64,000 nucleotides of DNA, from NCBI GenBank assembly GCA_022478985.1, contig JAKSZP010015894.1:113522-177521 (forward strand), read 5' to 3'. Shown here piece after piece: positions 44,153 through 56,087 of this stretch. Numbering within the stretch: position 1 is the stretch's first letter; each line of letters starts with the position of its first letter. The DNA is from Massospora cicadina. Its lineage: Eukaryota > Entomophthoromycota > Entomophthoromycetes > Entomophthorales > Entomophthoraceae. Both the position numbers and the translations under genes were made by a program. A model generated the notes under the pieces. That model was not told the DNA's origin. It saw nothing but the letters and a program-made list of their open reading frames with translations, and made no database searches.

Positions 44153-45210
44153 TGTCAGACAGATGGCAAGTAGAAAATAGACTGGCCTACCAGCCTGGAT
44201 GCCGGAGCATCCAAGTGGCAAACCAGAATGCCAGGGTCACTGCTGCTGGTATGATGGATATGGAACTGGAAGGGAACTTAAATCTCAACAGATAAAAATG
44301 GAAATTTTGGGGAGGGTGTTTTTATTGGAAAATTTAAGGGAAGAGAATTGACCAACAATTTTCTCAGTGCAATGCACCCAATTAAATAGTCGTCAATTTT
44401 GGGGGAAAATTAAGCTGGGATCAGGTTCTGCAAGTTCGACCTAAGTGTTGAACTATTTGGGAATGGGCAGGTTAGTTCCCTGGGGACCGACATTGCAAAA
44501 TTTGGCAACAAACTGAGTTTTGGTCAGTTCAACCTAAGTGGTGAACTATTTGGAATTAGGCGGGTTAGTTCCCTGGGGACTGACATCACTGAGTTTGGCG
44601 GCAGGCTGAGTTGCGGTCAGTTCAACCTAAGAGGTGAACTATTTGGGAATAGGAGGGTTAGTTCCCTGCGGGCTGACATCACAAAATTTGGTGACAAACC
44701 AAGTTGCGGTCAGTGGTATTGCATCAGGTGCAACGCCCAATTTTCTGGCAGGAAGATGCTCATTGGGTATGGGACCATCTAGTACTAAAAAAAAAAAGAT
44801 GCTCATTGGGGGTGATGCCTGATGGATTTGGGAGGAGGGGAAGATTTTTGATCCTCGTGTAAACTGAATTGCAACCATTGGGCATTCCAGCCAATAGCTC
44901 AGCCTTCATACCTTTTCAACCATTTGAAATCTGAGTATCCAGCTGATTGCCACTCGAATTAGTTGCGATCAATTCCATTTTGGTGATCTCAGCACAGATT
45001 TTATTAATTCCTCATAACAGTTCTGCTGAGGAGAGTGCAAGTACCAGAAGCAGGATCCAAAGCTGAAGGGCTATTTTCCAGCGCTTGTCTACCATGTGAG
45101 CAAGATTGCCCTGAGTAATAAGGGGTATGGCCATCCTTTTTGGTACTTTCTTGCTTAGGAACAGAAAGATGACCCAAGTAAAGCCCAGAGGATGTTCCTC
45201 GGGACTTACA
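44153..45210 (-). repeat. LTR-5, 5' LTR (1058 bp)
   Basis: Direct repeat of 42543-43555, enlarged by the 30-bp insert and its 13-bp TSD at 44768-44810. Confidence 0.95.
44755..44810 (+). mobile_element. 30-bp poly(A)-tailed retroposon tail with 13-bp TSDs
   Basis: The insert 44768-44797 (ends GGGACCATCTAGTACT plus A11) lies between GATGCTCATTGGG repeats (44755-44767 and 44798-44810). The partner LTR (near 43142-43160) has the same place without insert, so the empty site is known. Confidence 0.92.
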
Positions 45211-46170
45211 ACATCCTTCCCTGTTAAAGCCGCCTAGCACAAGAGTTGATAGTTCCTTACTTGAACCCTTCACTCACTTGGTCAGAGGTGAAGGATGCTC
45301 TTTTGGCTGAATTTGGATCCAAGCAGAGTCTACTCAGGGAAAAACAGGCCTTTATGCGCCTTAGCATGTATAAGGGTGAACCGCTCCTTACTTTGCTGAA
45401 TGATTTTACCTCACTGCGCAAATGTTAACAACCTCTAACATGCTCACCCTTGATGAAGCTATCGCCACCCTGTTAACTGGATTAGCTTCTCAGCCTCTCT
45501 CTAGCCAGGCATATTATCTCAGTAAAACGCCATTTCAAACTATCCATGATCTAAAGGAGGCATTAGTAGATGTTGCTGATTTCCATTTATCTGCAACATC
45601 CATGGAAGCTGAGGTGATTACTTCAGCTCTCACTATTGAGGAACCACCACCAGTTGAACAGATAAGGGTGAGCCCAATTATGCCTACCCTCCCCGCAAAA
45701 CCTGCTTCCTCAGTGCATCAAAAAAGGTAGCTAAGGTCCTACTCTCGCACAAGCACACTCAAGCCTCTGTGCCTTCTTTTCCATCCAAGTTGGTAAATGC
45801 AGCCCTAAGGTTACCCAATCCTTCGTGGCCATCTCCCCTACCTACATCACGGCCTTGCCCATGATGGAGAATACCCTTGGGGAGGAGTCTGAGGGGGTTA
45901 TGATGACGTTGGTTATTACATATTAGGAGACCCTGCAGAAGTAGAAGTGCTTGACCATTTGAACGCTGGAGGAGTATATGAGACCACCATACCTGAGGAA
46001 ATGTACCTCAGCCAAATACTAGGGTGCTCAAAAGTTATTGACACTATCAGAGATGGTGACCAATTCTTAGCTGGCTTGATAAGCCCTCTTCAGCAGGTGC
46101 ATCCCATAAAATCAATTATGAATAAATACCCTGAGACTGCCAAAAAGCTAATCTCCACCTTCTGACTCAA
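45211..46170 (+). pseudogene. LTR-4 gag, remaining part
   Basis: Starts with the second ACATC and gag residues. The frames 45246-45428 and 45422-45730 hold a capsid-like region (VKDALLAEFGSKQSLLREKQ; MRLSMYKGEPLLTLLNDF), and 45947-46165 the gag-protease linker. No complete zinc knuckle was seen. Several stops. Confidence 0.75.
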
Positions 46171-46183
46171 GGAGGCTTTAAAT

Positions 46184-46640
46184 TTGTCACCTAACTTTGG
46201 AGGAACGCTCACTAGGGTTGAAGTGGTCATTCAAAAAGTCAGAATACTGGTCATTCTGGACACTGGATCCCCCATTAATGTGATATCCAATAAGCTTATC
46301 AAGAAGATAAAGCTTGCACCTGAATTTGGAGTACACATAAGAATTTGGAATTGTTGGCCCAAATAATACCCTTGCAATTGGGGGAACTCTTCCCTTCCCA
46401 TTTAAGTTGGGAAGCTTATTTTATCAGCCCCTGCTGTGGCCTTAGATAACAACACGTATGATATGCTCATCAGCACTCAATAAATGATTGAGTATGAAGG
46501 AATAATCAACCTGAAGCAAGGTTACCTCTCGTTACTCAACTATGTGGTGCTGTTAGTTTTATGCAATAAAGAATCTAGTAGGCACTAATACTCTTGCCTG
46601 GTTAAATACCCCCTCTCAGCTATACCTCTGTCTTATACCA
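46184..46640 (+). pseudogene. LTR-4 aspartic protease
   Basis: The frame 46184-46366 contains VRILVILDTGSPINVISNKL, with active site DTGS. Further protease sequence continues in other frames to about 46500 (YDMLISTQ). It resembles the LTR-2 protease (IIDTGAPVNIIF). Confidence 0.88.
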
Positions 46641-46663
46641 CTTCTGGGCATAACGCAAAGTAA

Positions 46664-48000
46664 TTGCCCAAGTCAGTGGATGCTAGGGAAGGTATCCCTT
46701 TTCATGCTGCAGATGAGGTTATGATTGAGCCCAGTGAACAACAAGTGGTTGACACGAAAGTCACGCTTCAAATCCCATGCCACTGTTTGTTGCACCTCGT
46801 TAGTATTGAGGGTGTTAGTCCCTTGGAGCCTCGGTTATTGCCTGGCGTTCTTGACCCAGATTACCAGAAGCTCATTACTTTGCTGTTGGGGAACCTCACC
46901 TCCAAAAATATAGTTGTAAAAAAACAACAGGAGATTGGCAGAGATTTGTTAGTCCATGTGGAGGACATTGAACAAATTTACTCCATTGGTTCCATGATAG
47001 ATTGGGCCTGCCAACGGATAACCTGGTGTGCACCTTGCCCAACGTCCATATATCGGATAAGTTGACCCCAGATGATCTGGAGAAAGTTTACACTCTCCTC
47101 AATGACTAAAGTGACATATTCTTCAAATCAGATAACGATTATGGTCACATGTAGGGCTGGTGCCACTCCATTGATGTGGGTGATGACCATCCCATTTGGT
47201 CAAAACCTTGCCACAAATCAAAAGTGGAAGAACAGCAAATGATGATAGAATTTCAGCAGTTACTAGATGTGGGGTATCTAGTTCCTCCACAAAGCCCCTG
47301 GTCTTCTCCTCTCCTGCTAATAAAAAAGAAAATGGAGGTCATCAGATAGTCATGGATTACTGCAAGTTAAATAACCTCACAAAAAACGATAGCTATCCTC
47401 TCCCTCATATTGATGATGCCTTGGCCCAACTCTCTGTATCTAAGTAATTTTATGCCATGGACTTAGCTAGCGGCTATTGGCAAATGGATCTCTCCCCTGA
47501 GGACCAGGATAAATGTGCTCTCATTTGTAGTGAGTGTCTCTTTCAACCAACCCGATTACCTCAAGGGTTGTGCAATGCACCTGCTACATTCTAGCGTGAA
47601 ATGGACCATATCATGCAGGACTTGAAGTTAAGTTGCTTCATCGTTTACCTCGATAACATCACTGTATTTTCAAAAACTTTCAATGTGCATCTTGATCACC
47701 TGAAGGAGGTGTTTCACTGACTATGTAAGTCAAATATCAAGTTAAAGCCTTCCAAATGTACCTTCTTTCAAAAGAAACTGGATTTTCTCAGCCATTCCAT
47801 TCCTCAGCAAAGGAATTCAATCAGTCCAAGATAAAGTTAAAGCCATCTCAAAAATGCCGCCCCCTAAAAATTTATAGGATATTCAGGTCTTTCTAGGGAT
47901 GATGGGATATTATCATCAGTTCATCCCTAAGTTTGCCCAGATCAGTGAACCTCTTGTCCGCCTATTGACCAAGAACGCTCCTTTTCAGTGGGTGCAGAGC
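46664..48000 (+). pseudogene. LTR-4 reverse transcriptase
   Basis: From about 47180 the order is: a frame with GHQIVMDYCKLNNLTKNDSY, then LPHIDDALAQLSVSK, the DLASGYWQ-type block, and FIVYLDNITVFSKTF near 47638-47682. The active site is YLDN, with the second Asp changed to Asn. The frame 47899-48126 begins the connection domain (MMGYYHQFIPKFAQI). Stops and shifts occur in almost every block. Confidence 0.88.
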
Positions 48001-48431
48001 AGAAGACTGCTTTTGAGACGCAGAAGCAACTGTTGCATCAACGCCCTATCCTACGGCACCCAAATTATAATAAACCCTTCATCTTATTTACTGACACTTC
48101 GGACTATGCCATTGGGACCATCTTAGCCCAATTGAATGAAAACGATGTAGATCATCCTGTATCCTACTTTAGTAAGATGCTGTCAAAGGCTGAACGTAAC
48201 TACAGTGCAACGGAGAAGGAGTGACTTGCTATTCTATTAGCTGTGAAGGACTACCGCCCTTTCCTATATGGAACTACCTTCACTGTGGTTACTGACCACG
48301 CATCCCTAAAATGGTTACAGAACATGAAAGATCCTACTGGCCGGTTAACTCGCTGTGCTTTAAAGCTCCAGACTTATGACATGAAGATTGAACACCATGC
48401 TGGAACCCATCACATGATTTTGATGGGTTGA
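47988..48431 (+). pseudogene. LTR-4 RNase H
   Basis: Frames 47988-48224 and 48243-48431 contain FILFTDTSDYAIGTILAQL (first Asp), NYSATEKE directly before a TGA, and FTVVTDHASLKWLQNMKDP. The stop at 48223-48225 separates the two halves. Confidence 0.88.
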
Positions 48432-49660
48432 CCCAGCTACCAGTCCTTCACTTGGATAATAGTGAGGCAGAGAGGCTACATGACCTCTTAACGACCTCCA
48501 ATGACTGGGAAGATGAGTATGAGCCTGTACAGAAAATGTCAGCCCAACACTCCCATAACACTAAAGTGGAGAACGGGAAGTTGTATAAGCAGGTGGGGAC
48601 AAAATGGCTGCCTTACCTTCAGCCCTTGGAACGTGTACCTGCTATCCTAAAAGCACACTCCACTCTAGGTCATGGAGGGGCCAAGAAAACCTATGAGTGG
48701 ATTAAGGATTGGGTTTATTGGGATGAAATGATGGAAGATATTATTGATGTCTTGGAGGCCTGCCTTACTTGCAAGAAGCAGTCCGGCTTCAAAACTAGAT
48801 ATCAGTATCAACCAACCACCCCTCAACAACCTTTCCACACAATTAGTCTGGATGTAGTAGGTCCTATCCCTCAGACTAATAGTGACAACCGAAATATCCT
48901 GGTAGCCATTGACCATTTCACTAAGTGGATAAAGAACGTAGCTCTTCCTGCTCAAATGGCCAAGGCCACAGCCACCTTTTTACATCAGAATACTTTCTCT
49001 CGACATAGCTGTCCTCAAGTATTACTCTGCAATAATAGAAGAAAATTCACCTCCAGAGTATTAAAAACCCTGGCCACCTCCATAGGGACCAACAACTTTT
49101 CTCAGCTCCATACAATCCATCTACCAATGGTACTGTGGAGAGAGCAAATGGAACCTTGGTATCTATCTTACGCAAAATGGCCTCTTCTGATCCACTTCAC
49201 TGGGATCAATTCTTACCCAGTGCCCTTATGGCTTACCAGATCAGTTATCATTGGATTTTAAAAATGTCCCCCTTACAGTCTTGTATGGGTGGAAACCAGG
49301 AATACCTGCTTTTTTAGGTAAAGATGTATTCTCCTCTAGAGTTGAGTAACCTGAGAAAGTCATGCGCAGATTAGCTCAGCGATCACCCAACTCCAGGCTG
49401 AGGCTATGACTAATCTAGCCAAAACGCTGACTAAAGAAGGGCAGGCTGCAAATGAGCTCTGAACCCCCCTGCCTACATTCCAAGTGTCTGATATGGTCTT
49501 ATACTACCATAACCGTATCACCCCTAAAAGCGGTAAGCTTGGATCAATATGGGAGGGCCCCTTCACCATCACTTACAAAAGGGAAAATGAGTACTCTATT
49601 AATCTTTAGCTACAGGTATTACCATCAATTGCGTACATGGCTGTTTCCTATGACCTAATT
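48428..49660 (+). pseudogene. LTR-4 integrase
   Basis: The frame 48428-49261 has the zinc-binding region (HSTLGHGGAKKTY; CLTCKKQSG), SLDVVGPIPQTNSDNRN (first Asp) and VLLCNNRRKFTS, where the second catalytic Asp (TDNG) is Asn. The third block NGTVERANGTLVSILRK is in another frame (from 49120) with its Glu intact. The C-terminal block SGKLGSIWEGPFTITYK lies near 49525-49580. Confidence 0.88.
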
Positions 49661-49688
49661 CTCTCCCCAACATTCTTGAGGAGGGTGA

Positions 49689-50450
49689 TGTCAGACATTT
49701 GCCCTCACAGCTGAAAATTAAGAATGTCTTAGGTTGAATTCAGCCAAAGAGGGGAAAAGTCGGCCATTTGCGTTTTTATAATGTTCTTAAGAGTTCATTT
49801 ATAAAACTAAAAAGGATGAAATTGAGGATATTAGCCAAAAGACCCTGGCCAATTCTCAGTTGAACCCCATTAATTGGGGTAACACCAGTTTGAAACCTGT
49901 ATGGGCACAAGCTGTAAAATCAGCTGGTCAGATTACTCTGACCTCACCACAGACCTTGGGGAAATCATTGGAAGGCACTCATCCAACCCCAACAAAGTCC
50001 TCCAATGCACATACATGGGGACCCCCTTTTATAGGCTTGGAGGGGGTCCCCCAAGGTGCAAGAAATTTCTCAGATTGGGATTGGCTCAAATTCATAAAAA
50101 CGTTACCTCACAAGTATGTTTGGGCCAATCAGAATTCCTCTTCTTTTGTTCCCTGCCCTGAAGCGAGTTCCCAAGTTGTGATACATTATTCCTTCATATT
50201 TCCTAATTCAGACTCAGTTAAGCTATTCCAAACATATCCCCAAATTTCCCTTGAACCTCAAATTACTTTAAGTATTAAATGGTCAGATGTAGAGGGGGGT
50301 TGTTTTCACCTTTATTGTGCTGATAATAAAATGTATAAAAATCCCATTTTTATTAGCGCCTTTTATTTAGTTATTTAAATTTTTTATAAATCTTTGTGGA
50401 ATCCAGCAGGTGTCAAGCACCAGCGAGCAAGGATCAGCTGGATTCCCACA
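49689..50450 (+). repeat. LTR-4, 3' LTR (762 bp)
   Basis: Direct repeat of 41560-42322. Preceded by TTGAGGAGGGTGA, a short polypurine tract, and followed by the TSD TCTCT (50451-50455). Confidence 0.95.
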
Positions 50451-50455
50451 TCTCT

Positions 50456-51948
50456 ATATATTTATTAAATTAAGTTTTCCAGTTTCTTCTCTCAGTTGAT
50501 ATTTAGGATATTTAAATGTTTAAGTTTCTATTAGCTTAGTTGTTAGTGAGAATGTATCATAAACATAAACTCCAGCTTTATCCTGACAGTAACATTATAT
50601 ATACGTATATTATACATTATATGTAATAAAGTTAATTTAATTCATAATAATAATAATTTATATAATCAACTTATATTACTCTATAAAGTTGATTAAAGTA
50701 CTATGAAAAGTAAAATATTTGTAAATTTTTAAGCATTTTATCAGACAATTAGACATTTGACTAGTTGAGAAGAATGTCCTAGTGATGAATAGTTTGAAGC
50801 TTACTAAGAATCCTCAGTATAATTCTTGGCGGACTAGTTTAGATCAGTGTAATACTTTTACTCCTAACTTTAAGCCAAAATGTGCGGATCTAGTTACCAA
50901 GGTTATATTGAACCCCAAGTGGAATATGAAAACCTATGGGAAAGTTTGCCCACACACTAACTTAAATTTAGTGCTACTTTCTAAGAGAAAACCATACTCT
51001 TTTATAGACCTGAAGGGGGTTCTGGGGGATGAAAACAATTTTACTCACCAATCAAATACTAGGCAATCTTGTAATCAGCCAAGATGAAAATATTTTTAAA
51101 ATGGCTAATTGGCTAACTTGTATCAAGGTTGATGCAGCTGTTTTGACCAACCATTAGCTTATGTAATATCTAGCTAATAATTATAGTTTAATAATACTTA
51201 GAAGTAGAATTTGAAGTCATAGGAAGTCCCAAGCGTGTGTCTTTTGACTTCTTAAAGAGTCACCAAAGCTTTATTAGATTACTTTAAGGTGATTTTGCCT
51301 TTGTGTTGTAGATTCATAAATATGGTAGATCAAATCATATAACCCCCCAGTGCAATTTCAATCTCCTTGATCTAGTACATATATTGGCTCTTAGCCTCAG
51401 TAGATTAGATCTGCTCCTGCTACCTATATCATTATCTTCAATACTGTCCCCTCAAACCAGAATAAAAATATTCAGCATAAGAATCTATATTTATTATGGC
51501 TATTCACCAGAGCCTCACTTGCAGTTACTTGATCATTACTAAAATGGAAATACCCTGTGCTTTGGTAATTTTTTTAATCCTTAATAAGATAATTACACTC
51601 TAGTCTACCATTGTTGAGTGCAGCTTAGTATAAAGGAAGGCGCCAATAGGAATGTTAGTGGAAAGAGCATATCTTGGCGGAATCTGAAAGACACAGGATC
51701 CTTTACTCCTTATGTCATTGAAGAGAATACTTCAGTGAAAATGGACCCTTTCTATAAGACCAGAAGCCTGTGTCAGTATTCAATATTGCCCTGTGCTTCT
51801 ATCCAAAATATAGAATAAAAATCTATTTTGTTAGAAAAGTTGTCCCTTTTTTTGTTAAAAAAAAAGTCGCTGTTCTCTTACAGTATCTTGTAAGTTTATT
51901 AATGAATACCTGTGCACCAAAACTATTGCCTTAGAACTGATTTCAACA
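50456..51948. other. AT-rich DNA, probably including the 5' LTR of LTR-6
   Basis: No ORF with recognisable features. Because a primer-binding motif follows at 51952, the last several hundred bases up to GATTTCAACA at about 51948 should be the 5' LTR of LTR-6, but no second copy is in the window and its start cannot be set. The part near 50456 is the flank of LTR-4. Confidence 0.45.
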
Positions 51949-51951
51949 TTG

Positions 51952-54066
51952 TGGTGCTCACTACAGGGGTGCATTTTGTTCATAAGACTAGTTTTACAAG
52001 TATGACTCTGGAGGAAAAATAGTTCACCATTGACTTGGGGCAAAGTATTTGTACAAGCCTATGGATGAAGACAATCCAGTTATTAACCATTTCCAAGTGA
52101 GCAGTTCTACAATTGAAGGGATGAAAGTATCTATGGCAGGCTTTCCCCCTTCTGTTATGCTTGAATCTCATGCGTTGGTTTGAGTAGCAAATGTTCTTCA
52201 GGCTCAATTGCAGAAAGTATCTTGATGGCTACTGCATGGCTACCGCCCAGCTGCTAACAATGTGAACAAGGACCAGTTGGCTATATTTCAAAATTACAAA
52301 CGTCAATAATCTTTGTATGAAAATTATCAGATTTTCTGAGAGTTGACCATGAGCAAAACGATTAGAAGACTCACCATCTAGGATCAACTGGTTGACGTTA
52401 TAGCTTGATATGTACATCCCTTGAACTGACAAGCACATCAAATTATAGATTATTAGAACATTGATATTGGAGGACTTGTTACGTTCATGGAGGCCCAACA
52501 AAGGGATAATTCTTTCCTACTGAGACACTTGGACAACGCATTTTGGTACCTTTGGAAAGTCATGTTGGATAATCGCCAATATACCCAAGAAGCCCATCAG
52601 CATGTTGAAGTGCTTGCTGCACAACTTAATGCTGACTTGTCAGGCATTATTAAAGACATTCTGAGCCATCGTGGGGTGATCCCCCAATGAGTTGCCGATA
52701 TCTTTCATTATTGCACCCAGATAGAGGACTATCTGAAAATGGAGATAGAGTGACACACTGAGGCTAAATCATCCAATTGGGTGGATCTGCAGGAGAACAC
52801 AGATGCAATTTATCAAGCATAAAATGATTTAAGAAGCCAAGTGGGGTGATTATTGTGCATGTTACAAGAGCAAGACTAGTTGTTAAAAGAAAAATCAATG
52901 GATGGGTTTGCTTATCGTTGCGGTCTTGATGCCCTAGATATGGATATGGATATAGTGATACTCTCCAATACTGATCTGTATCAAATCATTGACTCCTTAA
53001 GACTAGACCTGAGAACTCAGGGTCAGAAGGTGAAATCTTTAGGAACAGAGAATTTTAATCTTAAAAAAAACCTCTTGTCTGCTAATCAGAAAATTGAGCA
53101 TGTTGAGAACATGATCCTGGTGGAGCGACAGAGGCTTTCCAGTATTTTGGATCAGTTCAGAATTGAAATCAACAGTGGCAATTATAAGCACTTCCAGGAG
53201 GGTCCTAGTGGCCATCTGTGGATTTCTTCATCATTGATTGAGAGACAATACCAACGGAACCTGAAGATGAAAGTGAAGAGGTGCTGATTATGAGGGAGGT
53301 ACCTACATTTCTTACCTCCGCGCCTGGTCCCATAATGTCAGTCTCCATGGGTAACTCAATGGCTCCTCAAGTGGAGCTTATTGAATCTAAAAATTTGTGA
53401 AACTCAACTGCCCCAGGAGATGCAGAAGGCTGCTACCACCACTCATGTAACTGCAGCGTCCTACCTAATAGCTGGTCTGACTACTTCTGGCTGAGTCACT
53501 CCTTCTTTATGGTTATCTGAACAGTATGGGGGAGATATACATGGTCTTTGTCCCTGTAGTTACAGGTCTCACCTTTATGTTAATATTATAATTTTTTTTC
53601 AAAATTTTAAAAACATCCAAAAGTATACAACTTTATCAGCCTCTTCGAGATCAGTATAGCTGAGGCGCTGGAGAATGCTAGTTAACTATGGTCATGAATT
53701 TTTTAGACACCAAAAGCCAAGGGTTGATTATGCCTAAACTACAGAAGATGGGCGGTTAATACCTCAATGCTAAAGAATTATTGACCAAAGAATTTGGCAG
53801 AGCCAAATGGTTGACTACATATAAAACATGTTTCTCAACGTCTGTTTCAATAAAGATGAGACAGTGCAATCCTTCAAAGGCAATTTTATTTTAAGCTCAG
53901 ATGTGATTTGGAGCTAATACTACAAAAAAATTTTGATGCTCAGATTGCCCTCCATCATGCTTGTGAGCCTTACCAGAAATTATTGAGAGTCATGATTCCT
54001 GTCATAAACGAGAATAATGTTATCATGCATATGGTAAACTAGCTTTGGTGATGCACCATCATTTTT
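51952..54066 (+). mobile_element. LTR-6: 5' part of a gypsy-type element (PBS and gag)
   Basis: TGGTGCTCACTACAGGGG at 51952-51969 matches the primer-binding site of three other elements here. It is followed by about 2.1 kb of gag-like sequence with many stops, which ends where the LTR-7 LTR begins. The remainder of the element is not in the window. Confidence 0.65.
52480..54066 (+). pseudogene. LTR-6 gag-like remains
   Basis: The frame 52487-52690 is a helical, Gln/His-rich segment. The frame 52880-53287 has a heptad-like stretch (VKSLGTENFNLKKNLLSANQ, then KIEHVENMILVERQRL), suggesting a coiled coil. Later fragments to 54050 resemble capsid sequence weakly. The gag call rests mainly on the position behind the primer-binding site. 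Confidence 0.5.
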
Positions 54067-54745
54067 TGTAATGCACGGGTTCATGCCAATATGCGACATA
54101 GGAGTTGGGAAGCACAAGCCATGTTAAACCACATGACTGACAATACCACATAGAACCTCCCCAAACCAGCATGATATTACCAGAGTTCACGACGTATTCA
54201 TGGACCAAGGTTCCAGCAATGCTGCAGGCTAGCAGCAAAGTTTAACTCCATTCTATACCGCAAATGAAGCCAATGCTTGGCCCAGCTCACTAGTGGAGCT
54301 CATTATTCTGGTTTATTTTGAATAATATTTCCGTAAAATAAAAGTTTAAAGTGACTTTTTAGGCAAGCAACAGCGCCGAGAAATTTATTGTAATTTTCCT
54401 CTGAGAAAACGAAACTATATCTGCAGTTGCCATTTATTCATTTAAAGCATCTGTGATAGTTTAGGTGTTTAAATCCTAGATTAGGCTTTTGAGTGACATC
54501 CAAATTGTTGCTTGTGAAAGTCTCATAACACAAATTACGAAAATTTGGAGGATTCAAGACACAAGTTGTTTGATATGCCAGATTAGCCCTCATTCTCAAA
54601 TCCCCAAATCCTTACCTACATATTCAACTCCAATTGCTTTTCTAATTAGCCAGAGTCTTCAAACTCAACCTAAAAATTTGCATGCAGATCTGAAACTATA
54701 TTCATGAGGTCAATGTGCTGATCGGGCTGGCCCCAATCTGTCACA
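54067..54745 (-). repeat. LTR-7, 3' LTR (679 bp)
   Basis: On the minus strand it starts TGTGACAGATTGGGGCC and ends GTGCATTACA. It aligns over its whole length with 55149-55826 and 61238-61911 in the opposite orientation, with more divergence than those two have between themselves. Confidence 0.9.
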
Positions 54746-55148
54746 TCAACTCTTGTAAATCTGGAAACTCTCAGATCTTCTCAGAACAGCGTGCGCACTC
54801 CTCTGGTTTCTGCCAGGTCACTTCCTCCACCAGATACCCTCTCCACTTTACCAGGAATTGCCACTGACCCCTAACCCAACGTTCCTTCAGGATTTGCTCA
54901 GCCTCATATTCCTGGTTGTCCTCCTCCTGTGGGCTCAACAGCCCAGGCCGCTTTGGTACAAGCCCCTGGAATCCCCAAAGCTATGAGCCATGGATAACTG
55001 GATGAGCCCTTAACCCTTCCAGATTGTTCAAAATAAAATGCAACCTTGTTGATAACGTGAATCACCTTATACAGTCCTAAGGACTTTGATTTGAGTTTCC
55101 AGCTCTTCACTGTTACTGCAAAATATTTCACTGCCACCAACACCCAAT
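54746..55148 (-). pseudogene. LTR-7 integrase C-terminus and chromodomain
   Basis: The minus-strand frame from 55179 reads NWVLVAVKYFAVTVKSWKLK and KSLGLYKVIHVINKVAF (GPY/F-type block). A chromodomain (WQFLVKWRGYLVEEVTW) follows at about 54800-54880. It matches the corresponding LTR-8 region at 60830-61230. Coding ends just before the LTR. Confidence 0.85.
55144..55148. repeat. Left TSD of LTR-8 (CCAAT)
   Basis: Repeated at 61912-61916. The LTR-7 integrase frame continues across when LTR-8 and one copy are removed. Confidence 0.88.
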
Positions 55149-55826
55149 TCTGATGGATTGGGGCCAGCCTGATCCACACATTGACCTCATAAATAATAGT
55201 TTGAATTTGTGCATGAATTCAGAGGTCAGATTTGGAAAATCAGACTAATCAGAAAAACCACTAGAGACGAAAATTGTAGGTAAGGATTTGGGGATTTGAG
55301 AATGAGGGCTGATCTGGCATATTGAATGACTGGTGTCTTGAATCCTCCAAATTTTTATTATGTGGAATATGAGACTTTAATAAGCAACAATTTGGATGTT
55401 GCTTGAAGGCCTAATTTAAAAGGTTTTAGTAATAATTTAAACTATCAAAAATGCTTTAAAAATGAGGAAATGAAAACTGTAAATACAGTTTCATTTTTTA
55501 ATAGGAAAACCACAATAAAATTTCAGATTTATTGCTTTGTTTTTAGCTTTATTTTAAAAGGAATTTCAATCAAGTTAACCAGAATGATGAGCTCAACAAG
55601 TGAGCTAGGCCAGGAATTGGCCTCGTTTGTGGCACTATCTTGGGGCCAGGCCTTACTGCTTGCTTGCAGCATCACCGGAACCTTAGTCTGTAAATACTTC
55701 AAAAATTCTGGAAATGTCAAACAGGTTAGAGGGTAGTTCTCCAAAGGATTATCAGTCATGTGTCAGTGATATGGCTGGTGCTGCCCATCTCATTTGTCAC
55801 ATATTGGCCTGAATTTGTGCGTTACA
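55149..55826 (+). repeat. LTR-8, 5' LTR (678 bp)
   Basis: Starts TCTGATGGATT (TG mutated) and ends GCGTTACA. Pairs with 61238-61911, which starts TGTGATAGATC and ends GTGTTAAA. Confidence 0.88.
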
Positions 55827-56087
55827 TAAAACGAAACTCAAATACCTTTCTCTCCATCTTGTGGGGGCCCCAGGAAGAAGCGGTGGTTACCAAGAGAGAG
55901 GAATGGAACTGACATCTTTTGACCATGGTTATGGTGGATTTTCATTGGCATTTTTGCTATGAAAAGTGGGACGATTATGGGGGGCAACAACTCAGCAAAC
56001 CATAGTGGTCCAGGAAAAAACTAAATCACCCACTGGTCAAGTGGCATTATCCATGGATGCGTTAAATAAACTTCATTAAGTAATTGT

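Larger units (their letters stand above)
42543..45210 (-). mobile_element. LTR-5: deleted chromovirus with 1-kb LTRs and 0.6-kb interior
   Basis: Two direct repeats (42543-43555, 1013 bp; 44153-45210, 1058 bp) start TGTCAG and end ACTTACA on the plus strand, flanked by TSD ACATC. The interior is only 597 bp. The minus-strand remains include a chromodomain and a polypurine tract GAAAAGGAAAGGGTAA beside the left (3') LTR. Next to the right (5') LTR the minus strand reads TAATCGACCAACCATC, similar to the corresponding site in LTR-1. The 45-bp length difference between the LTRs is explained by the small insertion at 44768-44797. Confidence 0.93.
41560..50450 (+). mobile_element. LTR-4: gypsy-type retrotransposon, plus strand, hosting LTR-5
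   Basis: LTRs of 763 and 762 bp (TGTCAGACATT...GGATTCCCACA), TSD TCTCT, primer-binding site three bases after the left LTR and the order gag-protease-RT-RNase H-integrase on the plus strand. Its gag is interrupted by LTR-5. Without it the element is about 6.2 kb. It belongs to the same broad family as LTR-2. All genes are broken. Confidence 0.96.

Noticed and set aside
42543..45210. Simple tandem duplication of about 1 kb in LTR-4 gag
   Set aside because: The repeats have TG...CA-type ends, flank a unique interior with a purine tract, and the whole is bounded by ACATC repeats; this is an LTR element.
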